Shown: piece by piece, positions 57,574 to 64,000 of the stretch
Position numbering within the stretch: position 1 is the first letter of the stretch
Layout: every line of letters starts with the position of its first letter
Source: Ktedonospora formicarum
GTDB lineage: Bacteria; Chloroflexota; Ktedonobacteria; Ktedonobacterales; Ktedonobacteraceae
Direction of reading: 5' to 3'
Assembly: GCF_016587355.1 (NCBI RefSeq)
Contig: NZ_BNJF01000006.1
Location: 1 to 64,000, forward strand
DNA: 64,000 nucleotides
The notes under the pieces: generated by a model
The model's database searches: none
The model's input: the letters and a program-made list of their open reading frames with translations, nothing else
What the model was told of the DNA's origin: nothing
Translations under genes and position numbers: made by a program

Positions 57574-58485
57574 GTGAACGCCCAGCTTACTTTTGTTCAT
57601 GCGCTCTCACCGCTCCATGCTGGTATCGGCCAGGGCGCGGGAGTGATCGACTTGCCCATCGCGCGCGAGAAGGCAACTGGCATCCCCTTTCTCCCCGGTT
57701 CATCGCTCAAGGGAGCTTTGCGCACACGCGCTTTCAATGGGGATCAGAAGGAGACGTATCTGCCGATCTTCGGCCCGGACAATCCAGCGGTGGAAGAGAA
57801 TCGCGCCAGTTTGGTTCAGTTCTCGGATCAGCGTCTCCTCCTCTTCCCAGTGCGTAGCCTGGCTGGCACCTTCGCCTGGGTTACCTCTCCGTTAGTGCTT
57901 CGCCGTCTGAGGCGCGAAATGGAGGACACGCAAATCGATGTAGCTCGCCTGACTATTCCAGAAGTACCCGATAACGGAACATGCCTGCTCGCGAGACAGG
58001 ACAGCGCTCTTACCTGGCAAGCACCAAATGGATCAAAAGAATACCGGGTCTATCTTGAGGATCTTGATTTGAACGCTCGACCTGATCCCAATGCCACCGC
58101 CATTTGGGCTGAATGGTTAGCAACGACTCTCTATCCGAGAAATCAAGATAAGGAATGGAGAGACATGCTTACTACTCGTTTGTGCCTTGTCCATGACGAC
58201 CTTTTCACTTTCCTGGTAACCAATGCAACAGAGGTCACAGCGCGTATCCGCCTTCAAGAAGAGGTGAAAACGGTCCAGCAAGGTGGATTGTGGTATGAAG
58301 AGGCGTTGCCCGCCGAAAGTATCTTGTCCGGGTTGGTGCTCGCGATGCCCTCCTCCAAGAGAGGGTATAGCATTCAGCAAATCCTCCGGCTGCTAAGGCA
58401 ACTCTCTAGTAGGACCATCCAACTCGGTGGCAAAGCCACTGTGGGACGTGGGCTCTGTCGCGTCCAATTTGCTGGACAGGAGTAA
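57574..58485 (+). CDS. cmr4: Cmr4, type III-B backbone RNase subunit
   Basis: 303 aa with a GTG start. L-S-P-L-H-A-G-I-G-Q-G and I-P-F-L-P-G-S-S-L-K-G-A-L-R mark Cmr4, the Cas7-like backbone that cuts bound target RNA every six bases. The C-terminal Q-L-G-G-K-A-T-V-G-R-G-L-C-R is the RAMP glycine loop. Confidence 0.93.
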   Translation: MNAQLTFVHALSPLHAGIGQGAGVIDLPIAREKATGIPFLPGSSLKGALRTRAFNGDQKETYLPIFGPDNPAVEENRASLVQFSDQRLLLFPVRSLAGTFAWVTSPLVLRRLRREMEDTQIDVARLTIPEVPDNGTCLLARQDSALTWQAPNGSKEYRVYLEDLDLNARPDPNATAIWAEWLATTLYPRNQDKEWRDMLTTRLCLVHDDLFTFLVTNATEVTARIRLQEEVKTVQQGGLWYEEALPAESILSGLVLAMPSSKRGYSIQQILRLLRQLSSRTIQLGGKATVGRGLCRVQFAGQE

Positions 58486-58490
58486 TAGCC

Positions 58491-58889
58491 ATGTATACAC
58501 GTGATCAGCAATACGCTCTTCATGCCTTCGAGTATGTTACTGCCTATAAGGAGAAAGAGAAGGGAGATAAAGAGCGTAACCAGTACGGTGGTATGGCTCA
58601 CCGGCTTCCGGTCCTCATTCACTCAGCCGGATTGGCTCAGGCACTAGAGTTTGTCAACTCGCGTAGTGGCAAAAAGCCTCCTCATAAACAATTGCTCACC
58701 GACCTGAGCAAGACTATTGGCTATGACAGCACAGGCGATCTACTTGAAGCCGTTCGGCAGGCTCCGCTTACCAGTTATATGCAAATAACGTACCAGGTTC
58801 GTCAGGCATTACTCTGGTACAAACGATATGCCCAATCAATCCTTGATGTTGAGGATGCCAGTGTTGTCGATAAGGAGGACGAAGCATGA
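58491..58889 (+). CDS. cmr5: Cmr5, type III-B small subunit
   Basis: 132 aa, helical, with Y-A-L-H-A-F-E near the start and H-R-L-P-V-L-I-H-S-A-G-L-A-Q-A-L-E-F, as in the Cmr5/Cas11 small subunits that line the target strand. Its stop overlaps the cmr6 start by ATGA. Confidence 0.88.
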   Translation: MYTRDQQYALHAFEYVTAYKEKEKGDKERNQYGGMAHRLPVLIHSAGLAQALEFVNSRSGKKPPHKQLLTDLSKTIGYDSTGDLLEAVRQAPLTSYMQITYQVRQALLWYKRYAQSILDVEDASVVDKEDEA

Positions 58890-59725
58890 GGCAAGCACTG
58901 AAAGATGATTTTCAGATGGGACCACTACATCGCCTGGATCTCAAAGGCACCAAGGGGTGGGGAATATCAGATGATACGATACGAGGGATGCACGCGGGTC
59001 TATGGCTGGACAAATATATTGCTAGCCATAACACCAATGATACAGGAAGTCGCCAGAACCTCGTTGCGCAGGTTGCCAGTCTTCCTATATCCACGACCTA
59101 CATCCTCTTCTACCAGCGCTGGCACGATAGCCTACAAACAGATTATGGCAACCATATCCTCTGCTGTAAGGCCAGCAGCAAGGGACGTATTGCTATCAAT
59201 TTGGGCAGCGAGAGCGTTTTGGAAACTTCCATTGCACTTCACCATACATATGGGGTTCCATACCTGCCTGGCAGTGCCCTCAAAGGGCTAGCCGCCAGCT
59301 ACACCCGCCAGCACTTTGAAGGGGACATGTGGAAGCATGATGGTGAAGCGTACCGCGTCATCTTCGGCGATACTGAGCAGGCGGGCTATATCACCTTTTT
59401 TGACGCGCTTCCCATCCCGCAGATTTCTGAGAACGCTTTCCAGGTATCGAGCCTGCTCAAGCGTGATATCATTACTGTCCACCATAAGGAATACTACGGC
59501 GACGGCTCACAATCGCCTGCCGACTGGGATAGCCCAATTCCTATCCCTTTCCTCAGCACCACTGGCGATTACCTCGTCGCCCTTGCCGCGCCCGATCTAG
59601 AGAAACCCGAACCCTGGCTTAATAGGACCTTCGAGATCCTCAAGCAAGCGCTCGCCAACGCTGGCATCGGCGCAAAAACCTCCAGCGGCTATGGAAGAAT
59701 GGAGCTAAGTGAAGAGCGTTTATAG
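58886..59725 (+). CDS. cmr6: Cmr6, type III-B RAMP protein
   Basis: 279 aa. The motif G-V-P-Y-L-P-G-S-A-L-K-G-L and the C-terminal G-I-G-A-K-T-S-S-G-Y-G-R identify Cmr6, the Cas7-like subunit at the 3' end of the complex. Its start overlaps cmr5 by 4 nt, and the CARF nuclease gene follows 43 nt later. Confidence 0.92.
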   Translation: MRQALKDDFQMGPLHRLDLKGTKGWGISDDTIRGMHAGLWLDKYIASHNTNDTGSRQNLVAQVASLPISTTYILFYQRWHDSLQTDYGNHILCCKASSKGRIAINLGSESVLETSIALHHTYGVPYLPGSALKGLAASYTRQHFEGDMWKHDGEAYRVIFGDTEQAGYITFFDALPIPQISENAFQVSSLLKRDIITVHHKEYYGDGSQSPADWDSPIPIPFLSTTGDYLVALAAPDLEKPEPWLNRTFEILKQALANAGIGAKTSSGYGRMELSEERL

Positions 59726-59768
59726 TGAAGTTTTAGTTTGTTGTCCAACGAAGAAAAGGAGGCAACTC

Positions 59769-60932
59769 ATGGGAGAAAAAAAGAAAGCACTTTTAATTAT
59801 TGCTGGTGGAAGGGCGTTGCCTGATGCTATAGCGTTTTTTTATGTAAAGCCAGAGATTGTCGTTTATATAAAGTCCGAAGAAGGATGGGATTTTGAGAAA
59901 GGTTTTATCGATGTAGTCGAATCCTCCTCAATCTGTAAAGAGTGTCAACCTATATCAGATATTAATGCCTATAGCTTAGCGGCCGGTCAAAAAGCATGTG
60001 AACAAGCTATACAACTTTATCCCGAGGCTGATTGGACCATTACTATCGGCGCTGGCCCCAAGGTGACAGGTATAGCAGCTTATGAGTTCGCCAAGCAAAG
60101 AAATATCCCGTGCTTATATATAAGCACACTTTATGACAAGCTTGTCTCCGTGGAAAGAGACGTTATTGTAGAAGCTCCTGCAGAGACTTTTCACCCCAAC
60201 GTAGAAATGTACATGAAACTTTACCATCGCACTTGTAGCCCGCATCATATGGAAAAGATTCCTAAGTACCGTTCGCTTGTGGAAAGTTGGAGCCATATCG
60301 CAAATGAGTTGGCCCTCTCCAAGTATACCGCAGACTTTACTGTCGTAATGCATGACAAGAAAGTTGGAGAGATTGGTTTTATATCAGATCCGGACCTAGC
60401 GGCTTCTCCTCTTCTCGAATTACTTTCTAACACGTACAAATTAATCAAGCTTGACACAGATGCTACTGGAAGCATAACCTGTCAATTTACTTCGCCAGCG
60501 GCAGCTCAATTTTTAGGTACTGGTGATTGGTTGGAACTATATGCTTGGAATGAAGTACCAACTATAGTAGATGGGAAACGCTTTGTTGATGACCATCAGA
60601 GGGCGTGGTATGTTAGTGATGGACAAGCTAAAAAAGAATTAGACTTGCTGATAATGTATAAAGCGCAGATAATCATTGGAGAATGTAAAACCGGGAAAGG
60701 AGCATTCGGATCTAATCACATAGATAAGTTGCATTCAATTTCTCATTGGTTGGGGGGGCGTGCTGTTACCAAACTACTTATCACGGACCAGCCTAAATCC
60801 AGAAGAAGCTATCAGTCTTTGAAAGACCTTGCCCATCAATTAGGTGTTGTAATTATTACAAGAGAAGATTTACCACAGCTTCGAGATGTTCTTAAACGTC
60901 AAATCGAAAGACCAACTTTTCCGAGGATTTAG
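59769..60932 (+). CDS. card1: Card1/Can2-type CARF nuclease (DUF1887)
   Basis: About 387 aa from the ATG at 59769, which has AAAAGGAGG 6 nt upstream; the frame is open from 59709. The N-terminal half is a CARF Rossmann fold (T-I-T-I-G-A-G-P-K-V-T-G-I), which should bind cyclic tetra-adenylate. The C-terminal nuclease has K-E-L-D292 and G-E305-C-K307, the D...E-x-K active site of this family. Such proteins cut DNA, and some cut RNA, when Cas10 signals. It is the main effector of this operon. Confidence 0.85.
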   Translation: MGEKKKALLIIAGGRALPDAIAFFYVKPEIVVYIKSEEGWDFEKGFIDVVESSSICKECQPISDINAYSLAAGQKACEQAIQLYPEADWTITIGAGPKVTGIAAYEFAKQRNIPCLYISTLYDKLVSVERDVIVEAPAETFHPNVEMYMKLYHRTCSPHHMEKIPKYRSLVESWSHIANELALSKYTADFTVVMHDKKVGEIGFISDPDLAASPLLELLSNTYKLIKLDTDATGSITCQFTSPAAAQFLGTGDWLELYAWNEVPTIVDGKRFVDDHQRAWYVSDGQAKKELDLLIMYKAQIIIGECKTGKGAFGSNHIDKLHSISHWLGGRAVTKLLITDQPKSRRSYQSLKDLAHQLGVVIITREDLPQLRDVLKRQIERPTFPRI

Positions 60933-60935
60933 CAC

Positions 60936-61313
60936 ATGATCGTACTCAACTTCAGTCACCCACTTACACTGGCGCAGCAGGAGCAAATCGAGCGCCTTGC
61001 CGGGAGGACCATCGAAGAGGTGCGTACTATACCAGTGCAGATCGATCAGGAGCAGCCAATGGAGCCGCAGATTGTCACTGCCCTTGAGATGGTTCACCTT
61101 ACCACTGAGCAATGGCAAACTTTTCCCCTGGTCATCAATCCACCAGGGTACGCGCCAGCGAGCATGGTCTTACTTGCTGAACTGCATGGGCGTATCGGAC
61201 ACTTTCCGGTCTTCATTCGCCTACGCCCACGCCATGGTACCGTCACTACCTACGAAGTTGCTGAACTTCTCAACTTGCAAATCATCCGTGACAATGCTCG
61301 TAAACGCCGCTAG
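60936..61313 (+). CDS. csx15: CRISPR-associated protein Csx15
   Basis: 125 aa. It begins M-I-V-L-N-F-S-H-P-L-T and has L-L-A-E-L-H-G-R-I-G-H-F-P-V-F-I-R-L-R, both typical of Csx15. It lies 3 nt after the CARF nuclease, so it should be expressed with it. Csx15 has been linked to cyclic oligoadenylate turnover in recent work, which I cannot check here. If that is right, it is the second ring nuclease of the locus. Confidence 0.8.
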   Translation: MIVLNFSHPLTLAQQEQIERLAGRTIEEVRTIPVQIDQEQPMEPQIVTALEMVHLTTEQWQTFPLVINPPGYAPASMVLLAELHGRIGHFPVFIRLRPRHGTVTTYEVAELLNLQIIRDNARKRR

Positions 61314-61394
61314 CAATGTCCAGAAAAAGAGCCCGCTTGTTGAAACTGCTTCTGAAATGACGCTATGGTAAATGTGACTGCGCTCAGGTACGTG

Positions 61395-62129
61395 TTAGGC
61401 CTGTGCAGGTTGAGCCTGCTTTGTTTCTGGTGATTGCTCCAATAATAGTTCTCGGCTACGCTGTTCTTCTTTCAATCGCTTCAGCCTTCGCGTAAGCAGC
61501 TTATACCTTGCCTCAATATCTGAGGTGTCATATTCATCAAGATGGAGGCGGAATGACTCATATTTAGCTTTAATAAGGTCTCCTGTCTGTTGGAGTGTTG
61601 TGCTCCTGTCTTTGAATTTGTAGGCGACAAGAATGCCTGACGTTGCCGCAACAATGACAGTGACAATTGACGTTTCCCAGCGTGGCAACTCGCTGATGTT
61701 CACAATGGCTGTTGCGATTGCAGAACCTAAAATCACTGCACCTTGGAGAAAATTGTACCAGCCTCAAGCTCGACGAGAATTAGCACGCATTTCAGGAAGA
61801 TCCTCGTCGAGAATCTTTTGGATATACTCTGTGAAAGGGCGTAATTTCTCTGCCTCGGCTTGAGAAAGTTGCATAGTAGATAGTCTATCCTTTTCTTGCT
61901 TGTCCTTCTCACGTTGATCTTCTAGCTTTTTCCAAACATCCTCTGCCTGTGTCCATAAATATGCTCTTCGTTCATCCTGATTGTATTTTTCGCCTGAGTG
62001 TATCTCCTCTTCAATGATTGAGGTTAATTGAGACTGGTATTCATCAATTGTCACCTCGTCCTTTTGGCGCTCTTGCTGTAACCGCAATAATTTGTGCGTA
62101 AAGCGTGGGGGTGGTTGCTTCTGCACCAT
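61395..62129 (-). pseudogene. SLATT/DUF4231-like membrane protein with one in-frame TGA
   Basis: The frame from ATG 62129 to the stop near 61395 is interrupted only by TGA at 61766-61764. Upstream is a charged helical region. Downstream come G-W-Y-N-F-L-Q-G-A-V-I-L-G and a second hydrophobic helix, then a charged coil. This is the SLATT layout: soluble helix, two membrane segments, helix. The undivided product would be about 244 aa. SLATT proteins are predicted pore-forming effectors of conflict systems. It may be a recent nonsense mutation, since TGG to TGA gives Trp there, or readthrough may occur. Confidence 0.6.
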
Positions 62130-62353
62130 AGTAGATGACTGAACCTCCTTCTGTATCAATTATGTCGCATTATCTACGGTAGAGGTGTAAAATTTCTTAA
62201 TAATTTAGGAAATATGAAATGTTAAAACTGTATTTATCATTATAAATCACATTTTCCTATAAAAGAATCAGAAACATCCAAAAAATTCGTCGTAGGACAT
62301 CGATGAAACTCACTTTTGGGAAGTACGAAGGGTTGAAATTGCCTGATAGCCAT

Positions 62354-62407
62354 ATAAACTGGGCCTCAACGATGGGATATATTTCTCATCGTTGAGGCCC
62401 AGTTTAT
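62354..62407. terminator. 21-bp perfect hairpin before array 3
   Basis: ATAAACTGGGCCTCAACGATG and its reverse complement enclose 12 nt, followed by TCTTTTG. It separates the SLATT-like gene region from array 3 and would stop transcripts leaving the array's distal end or entering it. No gene is seen in 62130-62491. Confidence 0.7.
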
Positions 62408-62491
62408 TCTTTTGCTTCTTACCATACCTTAGTTCGGATCATGCCCTGCTAGCATATTTGCTGGCATCATAAAGATTGGAATGCCGCAACC

Positions 62492-64000
62492 CTTGTGGTG
62501 TTCTCAGACGGATTGAAGCCCCTGCTACACTATCGACACTGTGGCGTTTGAAGCGGTCGCGATGCACTTGCAGTATCCTGAGATGGATCGAAGCCCCTGC
62601 TATATTCACCCCCGCCGCGACAGCCTCGCGGCAACCTTCGACCTTGCAGTATCCTGAGACGGATCGTAGCCCCTGCTATACGTAACCAGAACGCGGCTCA
62701 AGGTGCGACCCAAACACTTGCAGTATCCTCAGTCGGATCGAAGCCTCTGCTACGACAACTCGATGAAAGTGCTCTTCTTCGATATGGAGCTCTTGCAGTA
62801 TCCTGAGACGGATCGAAGCCTCTGCTACCTAATGGAATTGTGTGAAGAGGCCAAACAAAAAGAACTTGCAGTATCCTGAGACGGATCGAAGCCTCTGCTA
62901 CGGCAGCAACCCAGCGGCAATGCTTGCACACTTTGGAGCTTGCAGTATCCTGAGACGGATCGAAGCCTCTGCTACCATGGATAGACCTGTTTGACAACAC
63001 TCGCTTTTATGACTTGCAGTATCCTGAGACGGATCGAAGCCTCTGCTACGCTCAGCTAGTTCAGATGAAGATGCTCCCATATATGACTTGCAGTATCCTG
63101 AGACGGATCGAAGCCTCTGCTACGTAACCAACTGGTAAAGCGACTCGTTAACCGTACATACTTGCAGTATCCTGAGACGGATCGAAGCCTCTGCTACTGA
63201 CGAATTAGGAATAGAGCCACCGCGCGCCTATGCCTCTTGCAGTATCCTGAGACGGATCGAAGCCTCTGCTACACCCGTGCGGTAGTGGACAAGATACCTG
63301 GCGCGCTCTTGCAGTATCCTGAGACGGATCGAAGCCTCTGCTACATTATTTCCCATTGCGACCCGTCTGGTCGCACCTTATACTTGCAGTATCCTGAGAC
63401 GGATCGAAGCCTCTGCTACCGCTCAAGGTGAATAGAACTTACCTGCTCATACGTGCCTTGCAGTATCCTGAGACGGATCGAAGCCTCTGCTACCTCAAGA
63501 AAGATGCTGGCATTGCTTAACCTATTGAAGCGACTTGCAGTATCCTGAGACGGATCGAAGCCTCTGCTACGCGCCAACATCAGGCAGCGCCGCCGTTATC
63601 TTCTTAATCCTTGCAGTATCCTGAGACGGATCGAAGCCTCTGCTACATTCGTCATCAGATAATGCCTCAGTGCCTTTAATTCTCTTGCAGTATCCTGAGA
63701 CGGATCGAAGCCTCTGCTACCAAGAGTAATTGGAGTCTCTGAGCCTTCTACACTCCTTGCAGTATCCTGAGACGGATCGAAGCCTCTGCTACTTTTACAG
63801 TCCATAGCGTCGTGTTTGCGGTCATAGTCTTGCAGTATCCTGAGACGGATCGAAGCCTCTGCTACCGAACTCTACCTTCCAGGACACGACCCCTGAGGTT
63901 GCTCTTGCAGTATCCTGAGACGGATCGAAGCCTCTGCTACTAACAGGTGGAACTAGGTAGCGCCTTCCCAATAGGAACTTGCAGTATCCTGAGACGGATC
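62492..64000 (-). CRISPR. CRISPR array 3, at least 21 repeats, cut by the window end
   Basis: Twenty complete 37-nt repeats and one partial (from 63978) are spaced about 74 nt apart. Each begins CTTGCAGTATCC and most end CCTCTGCTAC; the core is ATCC-TGAGAC-GGAT. The first three (62492, 62567, 62643) are degenerate, and 62717 has the array 1 core. Decay at the left implies that the leader is to the right, beyond the window, and that the array is read on the minus strand. Confidence 0.97.

Noticed and set aside
62476..63805. Open frames in array 3 on both strands
   Set aside because: Same reason: translated CRISPR repeats and spacers.

Overview
The window looks like a defence-rich stretch of a bacterial chromosome with about 50% GC. 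The gene families and the leader-end structure of the CRISPR arrays are compatible with a Chloroflexota bacterium of the Ktedonobacteria type, but this is a low-confidence guess because no ribosomal or housekeeping gene is present.

Region by region. 1-16490: a DISARM-like operon on the + strand, made of an N6-adenine methylase (DrmMI), a RelE-UvrD helicase fusion, DrmA and DrmB. It is followed directly by an McrB-like AAA+ ATPase and an McrC-like PD-(D/E)XK nuclease, which sit where DrmC would be expected. 16846-17376: a small putative nuclease-fold protein. 17525-25801: a four-gene minus-strand operon of a DUF1998-type DEAD helicase, a NERD-UvrD helicase, an unknown protein and a TPR/cold-shock protein. 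26714-28710: a tandem GIY-YIG protein and a DUF3427-HNH nuclease. 29135-34530: a second McrB/McrC-like pair. Its ATPase carries EVE-like and HARE-HTH reader modules. Its McrC-like partner has lost the nuclease residues and gained a HEPN RNase-like C-terminus. 34571-36415: a GmrSD-like DUF262/DUF1524 protein.

36634-45773 is a mixed accessory zone: an HTH protein, a cytochrome P450, a helical-repeat gene broken by an IS630 element, a coiled-coil/membrane gene pair, a SUKH protein and a TIR-NACHT-membrane protein. Two 32-nt repeats resembling a tRNA 3' end bound 38874-42412 and may be old attachment sites.

46374-64000 is a type III-B CRISPR-Cas region. Arrays 1 and 2 have matching leaders on their right-hand side, so they are read on the minus strand, and a broken cas6 lies between them. 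Next come a Csx3-ATPase (putative ring nuclease) and a divergent CARF-HTH regulator. The complete complex cmr2-cmr3-cmr1-cmr4-cmr5-cmr6 follows, then a Card1/Can2-type nuclease and Csx15. A SLATT-like membrane gene with an in-frame TGA separates this operon from array 3, which runs off the window. No cas1 or cas2 and no intact cas6 is visible, so processing and adaptation must be supplied from elsewhere.

Taken together, the window layers DNA-level systems (DISARM-like, two McrBC-like pairs, HNH, GIY-YIG, GmrSD), a cyclic-oligoadenylate-signalling CRISPR system, and probable abortive-infection proteins (TIR-NACHT, HEPN, membrane effectors). The most novel-looking points are the DISARM-McrBC hybrid and the nuclease-dead McrC-HEPN fusion.
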